Source of the DNA: Nitratireductor sp.
Lineage (GTDB): Bacteria; Pseudomonadota; Alphaproteobacteria; Rhizobiales; Rhizobiaceae
Length of the DNA: 64,000 bases
NCBI GenBank assembly: GCA_020637805.1
Contig: JACKJU010000005.1
Location: 230,807-294,806 of the forward strand
Reading direction: 5' to 3'
The translations under genes and the position numbers were made by a program. This document shows positions 27,450 to 35,219 of this stretch, piece by piece; the stretch's first letter is position 1; each line of letters opens with the position of its first letter. The notes under the pieces were generated by a model. The model did no database searches. It saw only the letters and a list, made by a program, of their open reading frames with translations, and had not been told where the DNA came from.

Positions 27450-28280
27450 TCACAGGTGATTGCAGATATATGTCATGCTGGCTTCGAGGTCGCCGCTCAC
27501 ATCGGTTGCGGCATGCACCAGCGGTGAGAAGGGCTCGAATGAAAACGCACCTTCATACCCGCCTTCGATCAGCGCCCGGATCTGCGCCAGATTGCCCAGG
27601 CGATCGTTTTGGTCGACCAGGACGCGGTGCCCGTCCTGCATTTCCTCGGGTTCCAGTCCCGGATCGGTAACGCCCGAGATATGAACGATGCCCGTGTGCT
27701 CGGGAAAGAAATCGGCTTCACCAGCAAGGTGATGATGAAAGGTGTCATGAACGAGCTTGAACCTCGATGTGCCGTCCACCGCCTCAATCGCCTCCACGGC
27801 CTCGGCTTTCAGTCTTAGCGAGGAGGTGACAAAGCCAAGCGGTTCAACAAGAGCGACCAGCGGGGTTCCGTCGAGCATCTCCTTCACCCTGGAGAGTGTG
27901 TCGCGCAACTGGGCCATGCGGTCTGCCTTGCTGCCATTTGCTCCGCTGTTCATGGGAATGAGGCTGATCGTTTCAGCGCCGCTTTGCACTGCCTGTTCGA
28001 TCAAGAGGGCAATCTTCGCCTCCATCTCCGTGGACCAGCGATTGAAGCCATAGGCTTCCGAAAGTCCGAGAAGCTTCAGGTTCCGGCTTCGGGCCATTTC
28101 GCCAATCGTGCCCGGTTCAAGGCCGTCAAAGAATGCGCGGGAAGAAAGCTTCTTGTCTATCAGGTCGTTGCGAAGCTCGACACCGATACAGCCTAGCCGT
28201 GAAGCGAGATCGAGAAAGCCTTCCGTGTCCAGTGATAGCGCAGCAATGTGGTTGAGCGCGAATGGTATCTTGTGTGTCAT
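27450..28280 (-). CDS. mocC: MocC/IolI-like sugar phosphate isomerase/epimerase family protein
   Basis: A 276-residue AP-endonuclease-2-type TIM barrel. The N-terminus IPFALNHIAALSLDTEGFLD and segments GCIGVELRNDL, LVALVEPLGFVTSSLRLKAE, KLVHDTFHHHLAG and IVHISGV match my recollection of rhizopine catabolism protein MocC. The metal-ligand glutamate and histidines of the barrel are present. It probably epimerises or isomerises an inosose-like intermediate. It stands between the importer and a LacI regulator, all on the minus strand. The exact substrate is not known. Confidence 0.78.
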   Translation of the reverse strand: MTHKIPFALNHIAALSLDTEGFLDLASRLGCIGVELRNDLIDKKLSSRAFFDGLEPGTIGEMARSRNLKLLGLSEAYGFNRWSTEMEAKIALLIEQAVQSGAETISLIPMNSGANGSKADRMAQLRDTLSRVKEMLDGTPLVALVEPLGFVTSSLRLKAEAVEAIEAVDGTSRFKLVHDTFHHHLAGEADFFPEHTGIVHISGVTDPGLEPEEMQDGHRVLVDQNDRLGNLAQIRALIEGGYEGAFSFEPFSPLVHAATDVSGDLEASMTYICNHL

Positions 28281-28432
28281 GGGTGTCTCTCCGGAAGTCT
28301 CTCCCGCGCCATCTTCGCGCGGGTCGCAACCCTTTGCGCATCACAAGCCGGAGCCGAATTGCACGTCAATTCAAAAGCAGCGGTTCCACTTGCATGGCTG
28401 AGAGATTTGCCGGACGCGGATGATAGAATCTC

Positions 28433-29464
28433 TCATACGCTTTCGGGCGTGTACAGGTTGGGTTCGAGAAAGTGCTGGCCTGGCGTGCCGGAAACCCCGT
28501 TCAATGCGGCATGGGTCATCAGGCCGATCAGTTCCGTGCAGAGCCGGGGCAGGGGCGTTGCATCGACCAGCGTTACATAGCGCTCCTGCAGGCCCGCACG
28601 GCTTTCCGGGGTCAGTTCGTTGACGACGAGCGCAATTTCGTCTGGCTGTCGCGTTTCGCGGACGGCAGCGATTGCTCCTTCCATGCCGCCACCGGCTACA
28701 TACAAGCCGCAAAGATCCGGATGGCGGTGGAGCAGGTCGAGCGTCGCCTCATAGGTGAGTTGCCGGGTTTCGAGATTCACCAGCGTATCGAGAATGTGGA
28801 AGTCCTGGGCATGTTCGCGGAAATAGCTGCGGAAGCCTGCTTCGCGAAGATCATGCCCGTGCCAGCGATGGCCACCGACATATATGGCCACCTTGCCCGG
28901 ACTGCGTGCTGCCTTCGCAATCATCCAGCCGGCTATCCTGCCAATCTGGAGATTGTTGAGGCCGACATAGGCTTCCCTTAGGCCGGGTGCAAAATCGGAG
29001 AGAAGCGAGAACACCGGAACGTTTCGCTCCCTCGCGGACTGCACGGCAGTTGAAATGGCGTGATGATTGATGCTGACGGCAGCGATTGCATTCGTGCGGC
29101 CGGAGAGCTTTTCGATGAGTGCCGCTGTTTCGTCGGGTGCCGACGTGGCAGCGAATTCGATGGTTTCAATGCCGCGAACACCCGGCGCGGTGCGTACTGC
29201 CTCGGCGATTGCCTCCGCAAAACGCTGGTAGAAATACTGGCGCTCCTTTTGGAGGATGAAGCCAAAGTGCACCACCGGCATATCGGCCTGCATGCGCTGC
29301 TTGATAACGCTTGCGGCATGATAGCCGATGCGGTGTGCGGCCTCGTAGATACGTTTGGCGGTTTCCTCGCGTACCGGCGCGCGTCCATTGAGGACGCGGT
29401 CGACCGTTGCAATGCTTACACCGGCTTCGCGGGCGAGATCATGGAGAGTGGGGCGCTTCGGCAC
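28433..29464 (-). CDS. LacI-family transcriptional regulator
   Basis: A 343-residue regulator from a GTG at 29464, chosen because AGGAGC lies 6 bases upstream and the protein then starts at the helix-turn-helix (VPKRPTLHDLAREAGVSIAT). The hinge follows (NGRAPVREETAKRIYEAAHR), then a periplasmic-binding-protein-like effector domain (AIAAVSINHH, GLYVAGGGMEGAIAAV). The domain resembles LacI proteins that sense inositol-like sugars. It diverges from mocD-mocE, and an interrupted palindrome (29509-29526) lies in the gap. It probably controls mocC and/or mocDE. Confidence 0.88.
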   Translation of the reverse strand: MPKRPTLHDLAREAGVSIATVDRVLNGRAPVREETAKRIYEAAHRIGYHAASVIKQRMQADMPVVHFGFILQKERQYFYQRFAEAIAEAVRTAPGVRGIETIEFAATSAPDETAALIEKLSGRTNAIAAVSINHHAISTAVQSARERNVPVFSLLSDFAPGLREAYVGLNNLQIGRIAGWMIAKAARSPGKVAIYVGGHRWHGHDLREAGFRSYFREHAQDFHILDTLVNLETRQLTYEATLDLLHRHPDLCGLYVAGGGMEGAIAAVRETRQPDEIALVVNELTPESRAGLQERYVTLVDATPLPRLCTELIGLMTHAALNGVSGTPGQHFLEPNLYTPESV

Positions 29465-29508
29465 GGTTGCTCCTGATGATAGAAAACCATCATTCAGCGA
29501 TAGAATTC

Positions 29509-29526
29509 CTTGCAAGCAATTGCAAG
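29509..29526. promoter_or_regulatory. LacI-type operator between lacI and mocD
   Basis: CTTGCAA-GCAA-TTGCAAG, an 18-bp interrupted palindrome, lies in the divergent interval 45 bases upstream of the regulator start. Its TTGCAA half-sites are the same as those in the contiguous palindrome at 35181-35196. Confidence 0.6.
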
Positions 29527-29609
29527 AAAGCATGCCGGAATGGGCCATCTTTGCTTGAGCAGGCCGCGGCAGCCCCCGTATTGATGACACTGAAAAGGAA
29601 GGCAGGTCA

Positions 29610-30740
29610 ATGACAGCGACGGCTATCGACGGCAATGCGAAAGGTGGTGTCGCAGGGCGGGTGCGCCAGAGGGACTATTCGATGCTGGGTGAGGATGCGC
29701 GCCGTGCCATCGAGAGGGGACTGGCTTCTGCCCATTGGTATCACAGCGACATTCCGCGCAAGACCATGAAAGACCTGATGAAACGCACCGATGGTCCGGC
29801 GATCAGGGATACGCTGATATGGCTGGGATCGATGGCAGTCCTCGCGGTTCTGGCCGCATGGCTGTGGCCGAGCTGGTGGGCGGCGCTTCCGTTGTTCTGC
29901 TACGGGGTGCTTTATGGCTCGGCTTCGGATTCGCGCTGGCACGAATGTGGTCATGGCAGCGCGTTCAGAACGCGCTGGATGAACGATGCCGTCTACCAGA
30001 TTGCCTCGTTCATGATCGTGCGAAATCCCGTTGAGTGGCGTTGGAGCCATACCCGCCATCATACGGACACCATCATTGTCGGCCGCGATCCAGAGATCGT
30101 GTTCATGAAGCCCATCGAACTGTTCAGGATATTCCTGAACTTCTTCGGCATCCTCGACGCGCTTTCGGGCTGGGCAAAGATGATCCGCTACACCTTCGGC
30201 AGTATTGATCCAGAGGTGATGGACTATGTGCCCGAGATGGAACGCGGCCGAATGCTGCGGGTGGCCCGCATATGGACAGCCATCTATGTTGCGACGATTG
30301 CCGTTTCGCTGTGGACCGGTTCGATCCTGCCGCTGATGCTGATCGGCCTTCCGCGTCTCTACGGTGCATGGCACCATGTTCTGACCGGGCTGATGCAGCA
30401 TGGCGGCCTTGCCGACGACGTGACCGATCACCGGCTCAACAGCCGGACGGTCTATCTCAATCCGGTATCCCGCTTCATCTACTGTAACATGAATTACCAC
30501 GTCGAACATCACATGTTCCCGATGGTTCCCTACCACGCCTTGCCGCGGCTGCACGCGCTGATCAAGGATGACCTGCCCGCGCCAAACACCTCGTTTGCCG
30601 ACGCCTACCGGGAGATGTGGCCCGCCATCAAACGGCAGTTGCGGAACGAGGAATATTTCCTGCTCCGCGAATTGCCGCCGACGGCCAAGCCTTACCAGGC
30701 GGATTTCCACATGCTGGAGATGCGAGTTTCCGCTGCATAG
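29610..30740 (+). CDS. mocD: MocD-like fatty-acid-desaturase-family oxygenase
   Basis: A 376-residue membrane di-iron enzyme. The three histidine boxes are intact: HECGH (111-115), HTRHH (147-151) and NYHVEHH (295-301), with hydrophobic segments before and between them. A Rieske ferredoxin follows 99 bases downstream. That pair matches mocD-mocE of the rhizobial rhizopine locus, where a MocDEF oxygenase system is thought to demethylate 3-O-methyl-scyllo-inosamine. Context next to mocC and iol genes supports oxidation or demethylation of a modified cyclitol. A lipid desaturase role is the alternative. Confidence 0.78.
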   Translation: MTATAIDGNAKGGVAGRVRQRDYSMLGEDARRAIERGLASAHWYHSDIPRKTMKDLMKRTDGPAIRDTLIWLGSMAVLAVLAAWLWPSWWAALPLFCYGVLYGSASDSRWHECGHGSAFRTRWMNDAVYQIASFMIVRNPVEWRWSHTRHHTDTIIVGRDPEIVFMKPIELFRIFLNFFGILDALSGWAKMIRYTFGSIDPEVMDYVPEMERGRMLRVARIWTAIYVATIAVSLWTGSILPLMLIGLPRLYGAWHHVLTGLMQHGGLADDVTDHRLNSRTVYLNPVSRFIYCNMNYHVEHHMFPMVPYHALPRLHALIKDDLPAPNTSFADAYREMWPAIKRQLRNEEYFLLRELPPTAKPYQADFHMLEMRVSAA

Positions 30741-30839
30741 GGGCAGCATTGGCCCAACAAATTCCAGCAAATGCCAAGGCCCCGGTTTCGGGGATCAGGA
30801 AACTGCCGAATTCCACGATGAGACAAGGGGAGAAGAGAT

Positions 30840-31154
30840 ATGGCAAACTGGGTCGAGGCATGTTCTGCCGAATCAATAGAGGAAGAAGACCTGATCCGTT
30901 TCGATCATGGAGACAGGACCTTTGCTATCTACCGGTCGCCGGACAGCGAATATTTTGCCACCGACGGACTTTGCACCCACGAGCAGGTGCATCTGGAGGA
31001 GGGGCTGGTCATGGACGACGTAATCGAATGCCCCAAGCACAATGGCAGGTTCAACTACAAGACCGGAAAGGCGCTGGGCGCCCCGGTCTGCGTCAATCTG
31101 CAAACCTATCCCGTGAAGATAGAAGGCGGTACCATCTTCGTCGATGTCGGCTGA
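30840..31154 (+). CDS. mocE: MocE-like Rieske [2Fe-2S] ferredoxin
   Basis: A 104-residue soluble Rieske protein. The cluster ligands are C45-T-H47 and C64-P-K-H67 (GLCTHEQVHLEEG and ECPKHNGRF). It should pass electrons to the di-iron oxygenase encoded just upstream. GGGGAGAAG precedes the start. No ferredoxin reductase (mocF) is found nearby, so a reductase elsewhere in the genome must feed it. It converges with the dioxygenase gene, the two stops being 10 bases apart. Confidence 0.85.
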   Translation: MANWVEACSAESIEEEDLIRFDHGDRTFAIYRSPDSEYFATDGLCTHEQVHLEEGLVMDDVIECPKHNGRFNYKTGKALGAPVCVNLQTYPVKIEGGTIFVDVG

Positions 31155-31164
31155 GTTCCGGTAC

Positions 31165-32355
31165 TCAGGCGCGCTGGCGTTCTTCCAGTGCGTCGAGTTC
31201 ATGGAAGAATTGTTCGTCTGTCCAGTTTTCCGATAAGGCCTGGTGGAACAGCTGGTTCTGGGTACGGGGAGCCAAGCCACCAACCGGAGGATCCAGGTCC
31301 AGGTTGGTGGGGAAGGAATAGCCTTCGGCGCAGGCGGAGATTGCTGCATGGATGCCTTGTTCCGTCAGTTGGCTGGAACCGGCAATGTCGCGGATTGCCG
31401 GATATAGCGACTTGCACATCTCCTTCCGGTTCACTGTTTCCATGGCGCGCCCAAACGCGGATGAGACCTGCAGGAGATTGACGAGCCGCTGAACGTCAGA
31501 TGTGCGGTTCTCTCCGCCTGCGTGGAACAGGGCAGGGTTGAAGAAGATCGCGTCTCCCTTTTTCAGTGGTAGCTGTATGTAATTTTCTTCGAAATGGGCC
31601 CGGAAGTCCTCGCGCCGCCACGCAGCGTAGCCGGGGGCATAGGCCTGGCTGAAGGGGAGCAGTTTTGTCGGCCCAGCCTCAACGGGAATGTCCACATGTG
31701 CAATTCCGCCCTGAAGGGTCATCACGGGTGACAGAAGATGCACATGGGCGGGGTAGGACGCGGAGATTTCCGCCGTCTGAAAGCCGATGTGATAGTCGCG
31801 ATGTGCCTGCTGGGCAGCGCCGCCCGGCCTTACGAGATTGACCTGTGCAGTCATCTGGTAGTTGGGGCCGAGCCAGGCTTCGCAGACGGCGTCGATTGAT
31901 GGATTGCCGTGATAGAGCGCGAAAACGCCAGGATCGGCCATGCACAGTTTCTGGAGTGAATTCCAGATGCGATCGTTGGCTCCAGCCTTTGCAAAGTGGT
32001 CGGCACCGCCGCCTGCCTTCTTCTCGGAGGCGATGATGCGCTCGAAAATTTCCGTTGCCGCATCGAGGCAGGCAGTATCGCGATACGCTTGTCTGATCAC
32101 GAGTACGCCGGGTCCGTTCATCAGGACTGCGGCCCATTCCGCCATCAGTGCGCGGCGGCTTTGCGGTGTGCCGAGCAGACCCTCGATATCGGGCGCATCA
32201 TAGAGCGGAACATTCTTCTCTATTACCGAGGCGCTTGGTGCCATCCCGGGATTAGTGGTGCGCGATGTAAGCGCTTTGAATTCCTCGATGTCGCACAGCT
32301 CTTCCGAGAAATAGCCACCATTCGCTGACTGAGCGGACATTTGATGCGAAGTCAT
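31165..32355 (-). CDS. Phytanoyl-CoA dioxygenase (PhyH)-family Fe(II)/2-oxoglutarate enzyme
   Basis: A 396-residue double-stranded beta-helix oxygenase. Likely Fe ligands are H185 and D187 (QQAHRDYHIGF) and H278 (NPALFHAGGENRT), with R284 or R290 placed to bind 2-oxoglutarate. Such enzymes hydroxylate or demethylate small molecules. It is co-oriented with the aldolase, IolB-like isomerase and PfkB kinase upstream, though a 95-base gap separates it from the aldolase. It is a second oxygenase in the cyclitol region beside mocDE. Substrate unknown. Confidence 0.82.
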   Translation of the reverse strand: MTSHQMSAQSANGGYFSEELCDIEEFKALTSRTTNPGMAPSASVIEKNVPLYDAPDIEGLLGTPQSRRALMAEWAAVLMNGPGVLVIRQAYRDTACLDAATEIFERIIASEKKAGGGADHFAKAGANDRIWNSLQKLCMADPGVFALYHGNPSIDAVCEAWLGPNYQMTAQVNLVRPGGAAQQAHRDYHIGFQTAEISASYPAHVHLLSPVMTLQGGIAHVDIPVEAGPTKLLPFSQAYAPGYAAWRREDFRAHFEENYIQLPLKKGDAIFFNPALFHAGGENRTSDVQRLVNLLQVSSAFGRAMETVNRKEMCKSLYPAIRDIAGSSQLTEQGIHAAISACAEGYSFPTNLDLDPPVGGLAPRTQNQLFHQALSENWTDEQFFHELDALEERQRA

Positions 32356-32450
32356 TGTCTCATTCCTCCATCATTTGCTTCCCGGCCGCGCACGCGCCTG
32401 ATGCTTTACCCTGGCGTTTTCCATAGTTCTGCCGGTTCTGCGCCGCTGTT

Positions 32451-33281
32451 TCAGGCAACGGAAATGTTGCGCAGTATTTCTCTTGTTGCCTCCCGCATTG
32501 CCGGGGCAATGCGATCCATGATCGTCAGCCTGTCGAATACAACTGGGTCCTCGGCCAGAACCTCTCGCAGACTGGAGCCAAACGCCATTCGCAATTCCGT
32601 GCCGATGTTGAACTTGCACACATGGGTTTCCCGCGCGAGCTTGCGGCGGGTTTCAGGAGAAATGCCAGATCCGCCGTGAAGAACGAGGGGAATATCCGTT
32701 TGGGACTCGATGGCGCGAATGGCATCGAAATCGATGATTGCCTGTTTCTCAGTCTGGAGATGAACGTTGCCGACTGAAACGGCCATTGCATCTATCCCGG
32801 TCTGCCGGGCAAAACGGCCAGCCTCCTCGGGGTCGGTGACGTTTCCAGGCTCACCTTCGGCATAACCCACGAACCCGATTTCACCCTCGGTCGACGCGCT
32901 GAATTCTCGCGCCAGTTCAACGACTTCCGAAGTTTTCTCGATATTTTGAGTCAATTCGAGGCGCGACCCATCGAACATAACCGAGGTGAAGCCGCTATCG
33001 AGCGCGATGCGGCATTCCTCTTTCGATGTCGAGTGGTCGAGATGGGCAACCACGGGAACGCTCGCATTTTCGGCGAGGTGATTGAACATTGCCGCGATCA
33101 CCTGAATTGGCATGTGCCTGCGAAAACCCGGCCCGGCCTGCAGTATCACGGGGCAGCCTAGCGCTTCTGCAGCTTCCACGAATGTGCGTGCATCCTCCCA
33201 GCCCAGCACGACGAGACCAGCGACCGCGTATTCGCCGTCGCGCGCGGGTAGCAAGACATCACGCAGGTTTGCCCGGCTCAT
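32451..33281 (-). CDS. Class II fructose-bisphosphate-type aldolase (IolJ-like)
   Basis: A 276-residue zinc aldolase. The metal/active-site segment VPVVAHLDHSTSKEECRIAL is clear, followed by FTSVMFDGSRLEL, EGEIGFVGYAEG, AVSVGNVHL, PLVLHGGSGI and CKFNIGTELR. In this setting it probably cleaves 2-deoxy-5-keto-gluconate-6-phosphate or a close analogue to dihydroxyacetone phosphate and a three-carbon semialdehyde. Its start overlaps the stop of the IolB-like gene by 4 bases. A tagatose- or fructose-bisphosphate aldolase is the alternative. Confidence 0.85.
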   Translation of the reverse strand: MSRANLRDVLLPARDGEYAVAGLVVLGWEDARTFVEAAEALGCPVILQAGPGFRRHMPIQVIAAMFNHLAENASVPVVAHLDHSTSKEECRIALDSGFTSVMFDGSRLELTQNIEKTSEVVELAREFSASTEGEIGFVGYAEGEPGNVTDPEEAGRFARQTGIDAMAVSVGNVHLQTEKQAIIDFDAIRAIESQTDIPLVLHGGSGISPETRRKLARETHVCKFNIGTELRMAFGSSLREVLAEDPVVFDRLTIMDRIAPAMREATREILRNISVA

Positions 33282-34120
33282 TTGAACTTCGCTATCATGT
33301 CCTTGATGCCGGGAATGGTCTCGATCTGATCTGCATGCTCGGGCTGGAAGTACTGAATGAGCGAGCGCTGAGTGAGGCCGCCCAGAATGGTGAAATAGTA
33401 CATCTCGTAGCCGGGCAGCACCGCGCAGGGGTGGTAGCCCTTGTCGATGCAGATGGTTGAGCCGTCCATGATGTGGTATGCGTCGCCGGGTTTTCCCTCT
33501 TCCCGCTGAAGCATCTGCATTCCCGAACCGTGCTTCGGCCGGAAGCGGAAATTGTAGGTCTCGTCGTGGCGGGTTTCGACTGGCACCCGGTCCGTGTCAT
33601 GCTTGTGGCTGGGAAAGCCGGACCAGCCGCCTGCTCCTACCGTGTACAGTTCGCTGACCAGCAACCGTCCAACCCTGTCCGCCTGCTTTTGCCCCAGGAT
33701 ATGCTTGATCTTTCGATGGGTCTTGGTGTCGTCCGATCCGTATTGAACCAGATCGATCTCGTCTGCGCGCACGGCAAACGGCTCTAGCACTTCGTCGTAC
33801 TTTGCTCCTGCGACGAAGACCTCCGCGCTGTCCGAGACGCATGTAATTACCGCTTCGACACCGGTGGGCACGTATACGCCCTCGGGTTCGCCGTCCCAGA
33901 CGTCGACGCCACGGCCACCGAGTTCGCTGGCCTGAAATTCGCCGACTGCGACGTCGATTGTTCCGGTGGCGGGCACGATGCAGGTTTCGTATCCCGGCAC
34001 GCTGTAGGAGAAGGTTTCGCCCTTGCCGAGCCGGACAATGTTGAAATAATTCAGCGGAACAACGGCGTCTCCGGCGTCCACAATCGGCTTGTTCTGGTTG
34101 TCGTGGGGCGGAATGTGCAT
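33278..34120 (-). CDS. IolB-like 5-deoxy-glucuronate isomerase paralogue
   Basis: A 280-residue cupin of the IolB/KduI group from the ATG at 34120 (MHIPPHDNQNKPIVD), preceded by GGAG at 7 bases. The metal-site region GFPSHKHDTDRVPVETRHDE and the C-terminal KGYHPCAVLPGYEMYYFTIL parallel iolB (16420-17244), but identity looks low. YYHRLNP is replaced by YNFRFRP. It is flanked by a kinase (10-base gap) and an aldolase (overlap), so it is one step of a short uronate-like pathway. It probably acts on a related deoxy-uronate. Confidence 0.83.
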   Translation of the reverse strand: MHIPPHDNQNKPIVDAGDAVVPLNYFNIVRLGKGETFSYSVPGYETCIVPATGTIDVAVGEFQASELGGRGVDVWDGEPEGVYVPTGVEAVITCVSDSAEVFVAGAKYDEVLEPFAVRADEIDLVQYGSDDTKTHRKIKHILGQKQADRVGRLLVSELYTVGAGGWSGFPSHKHDTDRVPVETRHDETYNFRFRPKHGSGMQMLQREEGKPGDAYHIMDGSTICIDKGYHPCAVLPGYEMYYFTILGGLTQRSLIQYFQPEHADQIETIPGIKDMIAKFK

Positions 34121-34130
34121 CTGCAATCTC

Positions 34131-35105
34131 CTATGAAACTGGCGTTCCGGGTTGCCTGTTTGCGGCGATGAAATTTTCGAGTTCGTGGGGAAAGGGCATT
34201 GCGGGCGCGCAACCTGGCCTGGACACCACGATCGCCGCAGCAGCTGAGCCGCGCAGAACTGCGTCTCGCAGCGGTGTGTCGGCATTGTAGGCGGTTACGA
34301 AGGCGGCAAGAAAGGCATCTCCGGCACCGGTGGGCTTGAGAGGATTGGCAGGCCAGATGCCTGTATCGGTGCGCTGTCCGGCATGAAAGGTGGTCGCGCC
34401 CTTCTCGCCACGCTTGTAGATGGCGACCCTGCCATGACCCCTGGCGAACTCTTCGGCGAATTTCAGCCCGTCGCATTCTTTCCCAGCGAGAAAGGCGAAC
34501 TCTTCCTCATTGCCGGCAACGATTTCGCAATAGCGGGCCGCACTGTCCAGGGTTGCGGCAGCGTCTTCTGCCGAGGCCCAGGAGTAGGGGCGGTAGTCGA
34601 TATCCAGAACGGTCTGGATGCCGGCCTCGCGGGCGCGTTTCAGAAGTGAAAGAACGGCGGAACGGGAGGGATCGACCGCCAACGCGGTGCCGGTCACGAT
34701 CACGGAAGAAAAGGTGGATAGATCGATTGCGTCTGCCTGTGCGGCGGTTATCTCGAAATCGGCAGCGTGATTGCGATAGATGACGGTTCGATGATCATTC
34801 ACCCGGGCTTCGGTCAGTGCGAGTGAGGTGCGTGTTTCGCCATGAGAGCGGCTGACATGGGTGGCGTCCACGCCAAATGCGGCAAGCTGGTTCAGGCAGT
34901 AGTCGCCAACGGGATCGCTGGAAACGCAGGAGAAAAGGATCGCGTTGCTTCCGAGCCTGGAAATGCCGGCAGCAATATTTGCTGCCGAGCCTCCGAGCGT
35001 TGCAAGGAAGGCCACCGCTGTGTCCATTCCCGTGCCAGCAGGCTCGGGCGCAAGGTCCATACCGGCCCTGCCGACAACAAGATATCTCTCTTCTGCTGTG
35101 TTCAA
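34131..35105 (-). CDS. PfkB-family carbohydrate kinase (IolC-like, single domain)
   Basis: A 324-residue ribokinase-fold kinase. It starts MNTAEERYLVVGRAGMDLAP, carries the substrate loop GGSAANIAAGISRLGS and ends with the catalytic PTGAGDAFLAAFVTAYNA. It resembles the kinase half of iolC in this window (VLDIDYRPYSW versus ALDVDYRPNLW) but has no DUF2090 domain. It heads the kinase-isomerase-aldolase string and diverges from two Gfo/Idh/MocA genes across a LacI-type operator. It likely phosphorylates a 2-deoxy-5-keto-gluconate-like compound. Confidence 0.87.
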   Translation of the reverse strand: MNTAEERYLVVGRAGMDLAPEPAGTGMDTAVAFLATLGGSAANIAAGISRLGSNAILFSCVSSDPVGDYCLNQLAAFGVDATHVSRSHGETRTSLALTEARVNDHRTVIYRNHAADFEITAAQADAIDLSTFSSVIVTGTALAVDPSRSAVLSLLKRAREAGIQTVLDIDYRPYSWASAEDAAATLDSAARYCEIVAGNEEEFAFLAGKECDGLKFAEEFARGHGRVAIYKRGEKGATTFHAGQRTDTGIWPANPLKPTGAGDAFLAAFVTAYNADTPLRDAVLRGSAAAAIVVSRPGCAPAMPFPHELENFIAANRQPGTPVS

Positions 35106-35149
35106 GGTAGGATACTGCCCCAGTCCGGCTGCCGGGAAAAGCTTTCCGC

Positions 35150-35178
35150 TTGACCCAATTCGGGCTCAAGTTTACACA
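35150..35178 (+). promoter_or_regulatory. Promoter for the divergent dehydrogenase pair
   Basis: TTGACC (35150-35155) and TACACA (35173-35178) are 17 bases apart and point toward the Gfo/Idh/MocA genes. The expected transcription start falls inside the palindrome at 35181-35196. Confidence 0.4.
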
Positions 35179-35180
35179 TA

Positions 35181-35196
35181 TTGCAACCGGTTGCAA
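35181..35196. promoter_or_regulatory. LacI-family operator, 16-bp perfect palindrome
   Basis: TTGCAACCGGTTGCAA is a perfect palindrome with the central CG typical of LacI/GalR-family operators. It lies in the 114-base gap between divergent transcription units, 23 bases before the first dehydrogenase start and just downstream of a promoter-like pair, ideal for repression. Candidate binders are the LacI proteins at 37548-38549 and 28433-29464. Confidence 0.75.
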
Positions 35197-35219
35197 ACGC
35201 CATCACAGGGGAGAGGAAG

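Noticed and set aside
29607..30770. 387-codon open frame antisense to mocD
   Set aside because: The sense strand carries three intact histidine boxes, while the antisense protein shows no motif.
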